Source of the DNA: Candidatus Poribacteria bacterium
GTDB taxonomy: Bacteria > Poribacteria > WGA-4E > PCPOR2b
Reading direction: 5' to 3'
Length of the DNA: 43,062 bases
Assembly: GCA_022822005.1 (NCBI GenBank)
Contig: JAJECO010000015.1
Location: 1-43,062, forward strand
Shown here: positions 1-7,381 of the stretch, piece by piece
Position numbering within the stretch: the stretch's first letter is position 1
Layout: each line of letters opens with the position of its first letter
Notes under the pieces: generated by a model
Databases searched by the model: none
The model's input: the letters and a program-made list of their open reading frames with translations, nothing else
What the model was told of the DNA's origin: nothing
Position numbers and translations under genes: made by a program

Positions 1-191
1 ACTATTGGCTCTTCGGTGCCTTTAGCCCCGGAGGGGCGACATGTTTATAGCACACGCATAAACAAATACCCCAAAGCCCCAGAGGGGCGACATGTGCAGC
101 CGAAGGGTAGAACCAATGAATTACCCTAATGAATCAATGAACGTTTCAACAATGTGGGGAAGACCCTCTCACTAACTAGCACCAAAGGTTA
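1..191. repeat. REP-like intergenic repeat, copy 1
   Basis: This stretch shares its start (ACTATTGG), its core (AGCCCC, GGGGCGACATGT) and its end (CACTAACTAGCACCAAAGG) with 2371-2535. The core is duplicated inside this copy, near 24-44 and 75-95. AGCCCC and GGGGC can form a short hairpin. No ORF is convincing here. It lies at the very left edge of the window, which suggests the sequence was cut at a repeat. The mobilising enzyme is not in the window. Confidence 0.6.
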
Positions 192-236
192 ATATGTATA
201 TTTATTTGTATTGTTCACCATAAAAAGGAGAAGAAT

Positions 237-1058
237 ATGCCAGTTTTAAACGCAGCAGATATAGATTTTTGGGAAGAGAATGGCTATGTCGTTGTTCACG
301 ACGCGGTGCCGCCGGAAAACTGTAAGGCAGCAGAGCGGGCGATCTGGGACTTCCTTGAAATGGATACAGACGACCCAGAGACTTGGTATCCAGACCCGCC
401 GCGCCGGGGTATCATGGTCGAGATTTATCAGCATCAGGCGTTGTGGGACAATCGGCAATACCCCCGTATCCACCAAGCTTTTTCTGAGATTTGGGACACG
501 GAGAAGCTATGGGTCAGCTTTGATCGCGGCAGTCTGAACCCGCCGGAGCGAGCGGATTTTAAATTCCCAGGTCCCCACCTCCATTGGGATATGTCGCTGG
601 ATATGCCGTTTGGACTCAAGGTGCAGGGCGTGTTATACCTGACCGATACGCCTGCCAATCAGGGCGCATTTACCTGTATACCGGGATTCCACCATAAACT
701 GGAGGATTGGCTCAACGATCTTCCAGAGGATGCAGATCCACGGCGGCTTATCAAGCAGAGAAATGCCGATGCCGTACCGGTTGCGGGGAAAGCGGGAGAT
801 CTGGTTATCTGGCACAGTGCCCTGCCGCACGGGAGCAGTCCGAACAGCGGCGATCGTCCTCGGATCGTACAGTATATCACCATGTCGCCTGCTCCGAAGG
901 ACAATGAAGAAGGGCGTCAGAAACGGATCACCGGCTGGCGAGAACGGTTGACAGGGCTGGGCAAGGAGGAGAAGGAGAAGGAACACCTCCAGGGCGAGAC
1001 AGCGGAGTTGACTCCGCTCGGACGCAAACTGTTGGGTTTGGATTCTTGGGAAGATTAG
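237..1058 (+). CDS. Phytanoyl-CoA dioxygenase (PhyH) family protein
   Basis: This 273-aa protein is probably an Fe(II)/2-oxoglutarate-dependent oxygenase that hydroxylates a small organic substrate in the cytoplasm. The facial triad is visible: HWD gives His116 and Asp118, and the distal His198 lies in LPHGSS, followed by an arginine (GDRPR) that would hold 2-oxoglutarate. The start is supported by AAGGAG a few bases upstream of the ATG. The C-terminal 40 residues are charged and glutamate/lysine rich. Next downstream is a Gfo/Idh/MocA oxidoreductase, and oxygenases of this family often accompany such enzymes in poribacterial-type genomes. The family is clear; the substrate cannot be read from the sequence. 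Confidence 0.9.
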   Translation: MPVLNAADIDFWEENGYVVVHDAVPPENCKAAERAIWDFLEMDTDDPETWYPDPPRRGIMVEIYQHQALWDNRQYPRIHQAFSEIWDTEKLWVSFDRGSLNPPERADFKFPGPHLHWDMSLDMPFGLKVQGVLYLTDTPANQGAFTCIPGFHHKLEDWLNDLPEDADPRRLIKQRNADAVPVAGKAGDLVIWHSALPHGSSPNSGDRPRIVQYITMSPAPKDNEEGRQKRITGWRERLTGLGKEEKEKEHLQGETAELTPLGRKLLGLDSWED

Positions 1059-1080
1059 GAGCTAAGTTGGGCCAATCACC

Positions 1081-1150
1081 GCTCGCAGTGGATTGACAAA
1101 TCCACTGCATATCTGTGCACGCGGCTTGGATATGTCTATCCAAGCCGAGC
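1081..1150 (+). repeat. 70-nt double-hairpin repeat, copy 1
   Basis: Two perfect 10-bp hairpins stand side by side. The first has stem GCAGTGGATT (1085-1094 with 1099-1108) and loop GACA. The second has stem GGCTTGGATA (1123-1132 with 1137-1146) and loop TGTC. The outer ends GCTC and GAGC pair, closing a three-way junction. The two loops are reverse complements of each other. The element follows the PhyH stop codon by about 20 nt. A terminal sequence shared with other copies (TAGCAACTTAGGTTA) lies at 1219-1233, so the full element probably reaches 1233. Confidence 0.85.
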
Positions 1151-1267
1151 AGAGCTATTGAGTTGTTAGTACTATATTAGAGTAAGATAGGGTGCAAAAT
1201 ACCCCAATTTTCGATAGGTAGCAACTTAGGTTATCTTATTTTCGATTGCAATTTACGGAGGATTATC

Positions 1268-2308
1268 ATGTATAAATGTGCATTTTTGGGTTGTGGCGGA
1301 CGGGCGCGTGCCCATGCTCACGCGTACGAACATATCCAACGTGGTGAAATTGTCGCACTCTGCGATATGAACGAGGAGCTGCTTAATAGCTTTGGTGATG
1401 ATTTTGGAATCGAAAAGCGGTACACGGACCTCCATGAGATGTTGGATAGAGAACGTCCCGATCTACTGCATATCGTGACCGCGCCGGTGTTGCGCGGCTC
1501 GAACGAATTGATCCGCTACCCGCTGATGAATATTGCATCGGAACATGAGGTGCCGGCTGCTATCGTTGAAAAGCCGATTGCGGTGATGGGGGAAGATTGG
1601 CGTCAACTGAGCGACTTATGCCAGAATACGAAGACCAAATTCGCGGTGAATACGCAGCTCAATTTCCATCCGCCGAATCTAAAACTAAAAGCCGACGTCG
1701 CTGCTGGGGCAATTGGGGACCTCGACTTTATCGATGCCAGCGCCCGTTCAACGCCGATTGATCAGGGCCCCCATGTGCTGCAATTGGTCTCCTCGTACAT
1801 CGACAATTCGCGTCCGGTCAAGGTTTTCGGTCAGGTTGCAGGCGGGGAACATCTGGATACCGCCCAACCGTCGCCCGACCACGCCACGGCTTCGATTACG
1901 TATGCCAACGGGGTTCGTGCGTTGGTCACGTTTGGCACCAAAGGCTCGCCCGAAATTAGCGATCACGAATCGGTGTTCCAGCACAAACGGGTCCGTGTTT
2001 TTGGGAAGCGCGGGTTTGTCCACTGGTGGATGTATGGATGGGAGCGCAACACACCGGCGGACGGCTATAGCAGTGGAGCACACGAGTACGGCGAGCAGGA
2101 TCTCTTGGGACAGGCGGGACTTACCGACGCGATGCTCGATTGGCTTGACGATGACGAGAAGGTGCATCCGACCCATTTGGAGCAGTCACTTGCGGAGTTT
2201 AATGCGATCTTGGGTATCTATCATAGCGCATTGACGCACGAACCGGTTGAACTCCCCTTTGATCCTCCAGATGGGTTGATTGAATCTCTCAAAGGGTTGC
2301 TGTTGTGA
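1268..2308 (+). CDS. Gfo/Idh/MocA family oxidoreductase
   Basis: This 346-aa protein is predicted to be an NAD(P)-dependent dehydrogenase of sugars, inositols or related polyols. The N-terminal Rossmann fold begins with a glycine-rich turn (LGCGGRARAHA). The family's EKP signature is at Glu101-Pro103 (AIVEKPIAV), followed by the usual C-terminal alpha/beta substrate domain. The start is supported by GGAGG at 1257-1261, 6 nt before the ATG. It is one of three paralogues in the window (also 3048 and 38444). It follows a PhyH gene and precedes a second family member and a DegT enzyme, which suggests modification or catabolism of an unusual sugar. The substrate is unknown. Confidence 0.92.
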   Translation: MYKCAFLGCGGRARAHAHAYEHIQRGEIVALCDMNEELLNSFGDDFGIEKRYTDLHEMLDRERPDLLHIVTAPVLRGSNELIRYPLMNIASEHEVPAAIVEKPIAVMGEDWRQLSDLCQNTKTKFAVNTQLNFHPPNLKLKADVAAGAIGDLDFIDASARSTPIDQGPHVLQLVSSYIDNSRPVKVFGQVAGGEHLDTAQPSPDHATASITYANGVRALVTFGTKGSPEISDHESVFQHKRVRVFGKRGFVHWWMYGWERNTPADGYSSGAHEYGEQDLLGQAGLTDAMLDWLDDDEKVHPTHLEQSLAEFNAILGIYHSALTHEPVELPFDPPDGLIESLKGLLL

Positions 2309-2370
2309 AATAGGTGAGGCTTATAAAACGATAGTGCTAATTTGCAGTTGTTGATGACGTGATACGTGAA

Positions 2371-2535
2371 AACTATTGGTTCATCGTTTTGCTTAGCCCC
2401 AGCGGGGCGACATGTGTATCCGAAGGGTGGAACCTAAGAAGAATGAATGAACTAGTGGACACCCCGATAAATCGGGATCCAAAGCGGCTTGAACAATGTG
2501 GAAACGACTTTCTCACTAACTAGCACCAAAGGTTA
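2371..2535. repeat. REP-like intergenic repeat, copy 2
   Basis: This is the second copy of the element at 1-191. It begins AACTATTGGT, carries AGCCCCAGCGGGGCGACATG, then a GGGTGGAACC segment, and ends at CACTAACTAGCACCAAAGG. It also contains a small hairpin (CCCGATAAATCGGG) near 2463. No coding potential is seen. It fills most of the gap between the Gfo/Idh/MocA gene and the HicB-like gene. Confidence 0.65.
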
Positions 2536-2548
2536 TAAAATGTTCGTC

Positions 2549-2576
2549 GTAGGGAATAACGATCGTTATTCCCTAC
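2549..2576. repeat. Perfect 28-bp palindrome upstream of hicB-like gene
   Basis: The half-site GTAGGGAATAACGA is followed directly by its exact reverse complement. The palindrome ends 25 nt before the HicB-like ATG, where an autoregulatory operator could sit. A near-identical palindrome (GTAGGGAACAAC arms) occurs at 40702-40729 in an unrelated context, so a dispersed repeat is at least as likely as an operator. Confidence 0.7.
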
Positions 2577-2601
2577 ATAATCCTCGAAGGAATGAAACAC
2601 A

Positions 2602-3006
2602 ATGGCACTTGAGTATCCGTTTATTACAAGCGTGTTGCCAGAAGCAGAAGGCGGCGGATATTTAATCGAATATCCTGACCTGCCAGGCTGTATGTCCGAT
2701 GGGGAAACAATCCAAGAAGCTATAGAGAACGGCAGGGAGGCAGTACGGTGTTGGATAGAGACCGCAAGAGCACATGGGGATGAAATTCCTGCGCCGGGTT
2801 CATCGAGCGGATCAAGTGGGCGTTGGGTTCAACGTGTCCCCAAAAGTTTTCACACACGGTTGGCTCAACGAGCAGAACATGAGGGTGTTAGTCTGAATGC
2901 CTTGGTTATTTCGTTACTCGCCGAAGGATTGTGGGACGAAAGGACGTGTTCTCTCCTGAACGAGAGGCTCAACTGTGATCTTAGATCACATCGGCAACAA
3001 AGATAA
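2602..3006 (+). CDS. HicB-like antitoxin, orphan
   Basis: This 134-aa protein has the HicB layout. An N-terminal degenerate RNase H-like fold (about residues 1-60) carries YLIEYPDLPGCMSDGET and then the helix ETIQEAIENGREA. A serine/glycine linker follows, then a C-terminal ribbon-helix-helix segment (RVPKSFHTRLAQRAEHEGVS). HicB proteins normally neutralise the mRNA interferase HicA and repress their own operon. No HicA-like small double-stranded-RNA-binding ORF lies on either side; the flanks are repeats and a dehydrogenase gene. It may be an orphan regulator or the remnant of a toxin-antitoxin pair. A weak GAAGGA precedes the ATG. Confidence 0.8.
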   Translation: MALEYPFITSVLPEAEGGGYLIEYPDLPGCMSDGETIQEAIENGREAVRCWIETARAHGDEIPAPGSSSGSSGRWVQRVPKSFHTRLAQRAEHEGVSLNALVISLLAEGLWDERTCSLLNERLNCDLRSHRQQR

Positions 3007-3047
3007 AAAAATAGATCTGTATATATTTAGTATCATGGAGGTGTTAG

Positions 3048-4088
3048 ATGGCACAAAAAACATGTTTAATGATTGGTGGCAGCGGTATGGCAGGCGGTTG
3101 GATCCGAAACTTTGTCGATAACTTCGGCGATCGGATCAAAATTATTGGCTTGGCGGATGTGCTGCCGGACGTGTTGCAGGAGCAGGGAGCGGCGCTCGGT
3201 CTCAGCGAAGATCAGTTGTTCTCGGACTTTAACGAGGCGTGCGCGACGGTCAAGGCGGACTTCTGTGGTGTTGCGACACCCCCGCCGTTCCACAGTCCCG
3301 CAGCGATCGCTGCGATGGAGAACGGAATGCCGGTGATCTGCGAAAAGCCGATCGCGGACACGCTTGAAGCGGCGAAGGCAATGGTGACTACCGCCCAGAA
3401 AACCGGGATGCCGTGCGCGATTATCCAAAATTATCGCTATGCGAGGAACAAGCAGGAGTTGGTTCGGATTCGGGAGGAAGGACGGCTGGGACGGCTCCAG
3501 CATATTGTGGGACGGTACGCCTGTGACTATCGCCAGTATCAATCGTGGGGAAAGGCGTGGCGGCACGATATGGATTTCAGCCTGCTCTTTGAAGGTTCTG
3601 TCCACCATCTCGATATGCTGCGCTTCCTCTCCGGCGGCGACTGCGAGACGCTGGTCGGGTTCGGTTGGAATCCGGAATGGTCCAGCTTTAAGCACTTTTC
3701 CAGTGGACTGTACCTGATGCAGATGGACAACGGGGTGCATACCTGCTACGAGGGGAATAGCTCTGCCGCGGGTATCGTCAACTGTTGGCATAACGAACAC
3801 TATCGCGCGGAATTTGAGGATGGGTGTGTCGAGATCGAGGGCGAAGCGGAGGTTACAATTCATCGGGTGGGGCAGGAGCCGGAGATGTATGAAGCGCCGG
3901 AGATACCCCGCTTCGGTCATGAACATCTGTTCGACGAATTTATCAACTGGCTTGATGGCGGTTCACCGTCTGCCACGCGAATTGAGGACAATATCAAGAG
4001 TTTCGCATTGGTGATTGCGGCGATGGAGACAAGCGTTGACGGACAGCCGAAACGGATTGCGGACTACTTGAACGGACTGAATCTCTAA
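3048..4088 (+). CDS. Gfo/Idh/MocA family oxidoreductase
   Basis: This 346-aa predicted NAD(P)-dependent dehydrogenase is the second of three in the window. The Rossmann turn reads MIGGSGMAGGW, and the EKP motif is at Glu99-Pro101 (VICEKPIAD). The C-terminal half carries the typical beta-sheet substrate domain with a conserved-looking histidine segment (EGSVHHLDML). The start is fixed by GGAGG 6 nt upstream of the ATG. The next gene, 51 nt downstream on the same strand, is a DegT/DnrJ aminotransferase. A dehydrogenase plus aminotransferase is the usual pair for turning a hydroxyl into an amine on a nucleotide sugar or cyclitol, so a joint role is likely but not proven. Confidence 0.92.
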   Translation: MAQKTCLMIGGSGMAGGWIRNFVDNFGDRIKIIGLADVLPDVLQEQGAALGLSEDQLFSDFNEACATVKADFCGVATPPPFHSPAAIAAMENGMPVICEKPIADTLEAAKAMVTTAQKTGMPCAIIQNYRYARNKQELVRIREEGRLGRLQHIVGRYACDYRQYQSWGKAWRHDMDFSLLFEGSVHHLDMLRFLSGGDCETLVGFGWNPEWSSFKHFSSGLYLMQMDNGVHTCYEGNSSAAGIVNCWHNEHYRAEFEDGCVEIEGEAEVTIHRVGQEPEMYEAPEIPRFGHEHLFDEFINWLDGGSPSATRIEDNIKSFALVIAAMETSVDGQPKRIADYLNGLNL

Positions 4089-4139
4089 TCCATCGACTCA
4101 GGTTTAGAGCGAGCGCGTAAACCTACAAGGAGAACAAAC

Positions 4140-5342
4140 ATGGCGAATTTAGCGATCAACGGCGGCACACCCGTCCGGACCGAAGCGTATCCCTCGTGGC
4201 CTACCTTTGACGACAGTGACCTCAAAACCTTTGAGGAGATCTACCGGAGCGGGGTATGGGGCACCAACGGATCAAAGGTTCCTGAGTTTGAGGAGCGTTT
4301 CGCTCAGTTCCAAGGGGTAAAGTATGGCATCTGCGTGAATAGTGGGACAGCAGCGTTGTACGTCGCGCTCAAGGCTGCGGGTGTCGGGCTTGGCGATGAG
4401 GTCATCACAACGCCATATACTTTTCAGGCGACGGTGGTGTCAATTCTGATGGCGAATGGGACGCCGGTCTTTGTCGATACGCTCCCAGACGGTTTTAATA
4501 TTGACCCATCAAAAATTGAAGCCGCGATAACGCCCAGGACCAAAGCGGTGCTGCCGGTGCATATTGCAGGCTATCCTGCCGATATGGATGGGATTCTGGA
4601 AGTTACCAAGCGGAACAATCTTGTTGTAGTCGAGGACTGTGCCCAAGCGCACGGAGCGGAGTGGCGGAACAGAGGGGTTGGCGGTTGGGGACATCTCGGC
4701 TGCTTCAGTTTCCAATCTTCCAAGAACCTCTGTGCGGGCGAAGGCGGTATTGTTCTGACCAACGATCGAAAACTGTATGAACGTGCGTGGGCGATCCATA
4801 ACTGCGGACGTGCGCCGTCCGATTCTGAATTTGAGGTAGAAGCGTTCGGCGGAAATTTCCGTATGACGGAGTGGCAGGGTGGATTACTGCTCTCACGTCT
4901 TGAGCGGTTGGATGGTGAGGTCAACCTCCGCAATGCGAATATGCGCGCTCTGGATGCGGGGTTGGGAGAAATTCCCGGTATCAAGGTGGTGCCGCTCGAT
5001 TCACGCGCAACCCGCGGCGGTTGCCACGGTTACAAAGCGATCTTCGACCCAGAGGAGTTTGAGGGAATCTCCCGCGAAACGTTCATCAAGGCGATGAGCG
5101 CGGAGGGGATACCGATGCGGCATTGGTACACGACACCGATGTATCGGGAATCGTTTATGGAATCGGAGCTCCTAAGTGCGAAGCCTGACTATTCAAAGGT
5201 CTCCTGCCCAGAGACGGAAAAGCTATGCAAGAACGGTTTGGCACTCAGTCAGAGCATTCTGATGGGCACTGAGGAAGACATGGCAGATATCGTCACTGCG
5301 GCGACAAAGATCCGCCGCTATGTAGGCGAATTGAACTCGTGA
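4140..5342 (+). CDS. DegT/DnrJ/EryC1 family PLP-dependent aminotransferase
   Basis: This 400-aa enzyme of fold-type I would transfer an amino group to a keto-sugar or cyclitol. Visible motifs are the phosphate-binding NSGTAALYVAL, the cofactor Asp and neighbouring glutamine/histidine in VVEDCAQAHGAEW, and the Schiff-base Lys195 in FQSSKNLCAGEGG. Length is typical of the family. AAGGAG stands just before the ATG. It follows a Gfo/Idh/MocA dehydrogenase by 51 nt and is followed closely by a small zinc-finger protein, so all three are probably one transcript. The sugar substrate cannot be inferred. Confidence 0.93.
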   Translation: MANLAINGGTPVRTEAYPSWPTFDDSDLKTFEEIYRSGVWGTNGSKVPEFEERFAQFQGVKYGICVNSGTAALYVALKAAGVGLGDEVITTPYTFQATVVSILMANGTPVFVDTLPDGFNIDPSKIEAAITPRTKAVLPVHIAGYPADMDGILEVTKRNNLVVVEDCAQAHGAEWRNRGVGGWGHLGCFSFQSSKNLCAGEGGIVLTNDRKLYERAWAIHNCGRAPSDSEFEVEAFGGNFRMTEWQGGLLLSRLERLDGEVNLRNANMRALDAGLGEIPGIKVVPLDSRATRGGCHGYKAIFDPEEFEGISRETFIKAMSAEGIPMRHWYTTPMYRESFMESELLSAKPDYSKVSCPETEKLCKNGLALSQSILMGTEEDMADIVTAATKIRRYVGELNS

Positions 5343-5378
5343 AGCGCTGTGGTGTGAATAAAAACGAAGACCGATGCA

Positions 5379-5918
5379 ATGCCCCAAGAACTCACCTATA
5401 AGCTCGCTCAGTGCTGTTCACCAGAGACGGGGGACGGCATCATCGGGTATTTTAAGGAAAATGGAACAGTTACTGTCCACCGGTCCGATTGTGCCTCCGT
5501 TCCGCACCTACGAGTTGAACGGCTTCTTGATGTAACATGGCGTGAAATTCGCGCAGCGCAAACGCCCACCGATGCAGAAACAGAAGATCCAACGTTTGAT
5601 CGACTTGATGAAGTGGATTACCTTATCTTGAAACATCATCAGGAATTTGGACTGGACTATTCAATTGTCGTCTCCGAGATGCTCGGTCTGCCTCTTGAGG
5701 AGACCCATGATCGCCATCGGAAATTGCGAGAGTTGGGTGGCTTGAAGCGTGTGGAGAAACGGATGATTCAGTACCGCAAGAACATTGTGAAGGGGAAGTG
5801 GATCAAACACCGCAACCATACCTATTATGAATTGACCCCCAAGGGAGATCGGTGGGTACGCTCGTTTGAGGAGAAAACAGAGGCGATCGCATCACAAAAT
5901 TTGTCGGACGCGAAATAA
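5379..5918 (+). CDS. RelA-type zinc-finger domain fused to winged-helix (DUF2250-like) domain
   Basis: This 179-aa protein has two parts. Residues 5-53 (LAQCCSPETGDGIIGYF, then TVTVHRSDC) match the zinc-finger/RIS module normally found near the C terminus of long RelA/SpoT (p)ppGpp enzymes; Cys12, Cys13, His34 and Cys38 fit its zinc ligands. Residues 70-170 look like a winged helix with a helical reader (DEVDYLILKHHQEFGLDYS) and a basic wing ending HRNHTYYELTPKGDRWV. I recall this second part from DUF2250 proteins, mostly archaeal. There is no synthetase, hydrolase or TGS domain. A regulatory, nucleic-acid-binding role is plausible, but the function is unknown. It lies 36 nt after the DegT gene and 23 nt before the MATE gene. 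Confidence 0.75.
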   Translation: MPQELTYKLAQCCSPETGDGIIGYFKENGTVTVHRSDCASVPHLRVERLLDVTWREIRAAQTPTDAETEDPTFDRLDEVDYLILKHHQEFGLDYSIVVSEMLGLPLEETHDRHRKLRELGGLKRVEKRMIQYRKNIVKGKWIKHRNHTYYELTPKGDRWVRSFEEKTEAIASQNLSDAK

Positions 5919-5941
5919 ACAGAATGACCTAGGAGAGTGGA

Positions 5942-7312
5942 TTGCAACAAAATGTAGAAAGTCGGGGTGTAAAGGGAGGGGTACAGGGACCCGGTGGCTA
6001 CCGAGAGGTTTGGCTATTAGCATATCCGATCGTTATCACGATGTTATCGCGCACAGCGATGATGTTTGTGGATGCGGCGATGGTCGGACGTTTGGGCGCG
6101 ACAGAATTGGCAGCTGTCGGATTGGCGGGGGTATTGACATGGACACTATTTACCTTTTTTCAGGGATTTCTGGGTAGCGTCAACACCTTCGTCGCGCAAC
6201 GCTACGGAGCGGGGAATCGACAAGGAATCACCGTTGCGGCGTGGCAAGGGATTTATCTCGCGCTCGCCTCGTATCTCGTTCTACTGTTGATGAACCAATT
6301 CACAGTACCTGCGTTTGCCCTGATGAAACCCTCTCCAGAGGTTCAACGTCTGGCGAGCATCTACACGGAAATTCGGTTGTATGGTGGCATTACAGTCTTC
6401 ATCTCGTTTGGGTTGGCAAGCTACCTACGAGGCATCGGCGACACGAAGACACCGATGCGGATTGAGATCCTCGCAAATCTGGTTAACCTGCTCCTCGACT
6501 ACCTGCTAATCTTTGGAAAATTTGGCTGTCCCAGGCTTGAGGTTGTTGGCGCGGCAATTGCCACGTTGATCGCGGGTGTGGTTGCAGCGATTTGCTATCT
6601 CGCTGTTTTCCTCTCACGGAAGTCCAATCAGGCGTTCCAAACCCGATCCCATTTCCAGATTGATGTCCGTGATCTCCGCCGGATGCTGCGGATTGGTTTA
6701 CCGATGGGCGTCCACAATTTGATGGATTTGGGAAGTTTTACAGTCTTTACCGCTCTGATTGGGCGAATGGGCGATGTCGCGCTCGCAGCAAATAACGCTG
6801 GTATTACGCTGATTTCGACATCGTTTATGCCTCTGTTTGGAATTTCTATGGCGGCGACGACACTGGTCGGGCACTACATCGGCTCCGGTCAACTCCAGTA
6901 TGCGCGTAGGAGTGGCTACACAGCGATAAAGTTAGGGGTTGTATATACTTTTTTCGTTGCCGTTGTGTTTTTTGCAGTGCCTGAGTTTCTAATTTCCTTG
7001 GTTACACCGGACCCGGAGGTGATTCGCCTTGGAACACGGGTCCTGTTTTTCGCAGCGCTCTTTCAACTCTCTGACGGGTTTGGCATCTGTGCGTCAGGCG
7101 CACTTAAGGGAGCCGGCGATACCTTTTTCACAATGTGTGTTAGTATTGGCTATGCGTGGCTGCTCTTCCTTCCGCTCTCATACATTTTAGGATTTTGGTT
7201 GGGGTATGGAGTCCCTGGCGCGTGGTGTGGTGCAACGATCTATATCATTTTGGCAGGCACAACCTTTTTCCTCCGTTTTCGCAGCAACCGGTGGGAACGG
7301 ATTCGGATCTAA
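5942..7312 (+). CDS. MATE family efflux transporter
   Basis: This 456-aa polytopic inner-membrane protein has about 12 hydrophobic segments in two homologous halves, the layout of MATE/NorM cation-coupled exporters of drugs or metabolites. The first half carries VWLLAYPIVITMLSRTAMMF and GRLGATELAAVGLA. The second half starts near residue 240 with LRRMLRIGLPMGVHNLM. The start is TTG at 5942, chosen because AGGAGAG (5931-5937) sits 4 nt upstream and no in-frame ATG lies before the conserved region. The gene is closely packed behind the zinc-finger gene. Its substrate is not predictable. Confidence 0.9.
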   Translation: MQQNVESRGVKGGVQGPGGYREVWLLAYPIVITMLSRTAMMFVDAAMVGRLGATELAAVGLAGVLTWTLFTFFQGFLGSVNTFVAQRYGAGNRQGITVAAWQGIYLALASYLVLLLMNQFTVPAFALMKPSPEVQRLASIYTEIRLYGGITVFISFGLASYLRGIGDTKTPMRIEILANLVNLLLDYLLIFGKFGCPRLEVVGAAIATLIAGVVAAICYLAVFLSRKSNQAFQTRSHFQIDVRDLRRMLRIGLPMGVHNLMDLGSFTVFTALIGRMGDVALAANNAGITLISTSFMPLFGISMAATTLVGHYIGSGQLQYARRSGYTAIKLGVVYTFFVAVVFFAVPEFLISLVTPDPEVIRLGTRVLFFAALFQLSDGFGICASGALKGAGDTFFTMCVSIGYAWLLFLPLSYILGFWLGYGVPGAWCGATIYIILAGTTFFLRFRSNRWERIRI

Positions 7313-7381
7313 ACATTGATCTGAATCCTGTATTTCAACGATATGACGACCTTCGTGAGCATCAAAGAGAGGGACGGACAA

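Noticed and set aside
1-120. Two GGGGCGACATGT repeats as the start of a CRISPR array.
   Set aside because: Only two imperfect copies with one unequal spacer occur, and the unit recurs alone at 2391. No cas genes are present.
2309-2601. A HicA toxin gene expected upstream of the HicB-like gene.
   Set aside because: The stretch is filled by a REP-like repeat and a palindrome; no ORF of 55-80 codons with HicA features was found on either strand.
3066-3926. A 286-codon open frame on the minus strand.
   Set aside because: It is antisense to the well-supported Gfo/Idh/MocA gene at 3048-4088, has no ribosome site and matches no family; codon bias of the real gene explains it.
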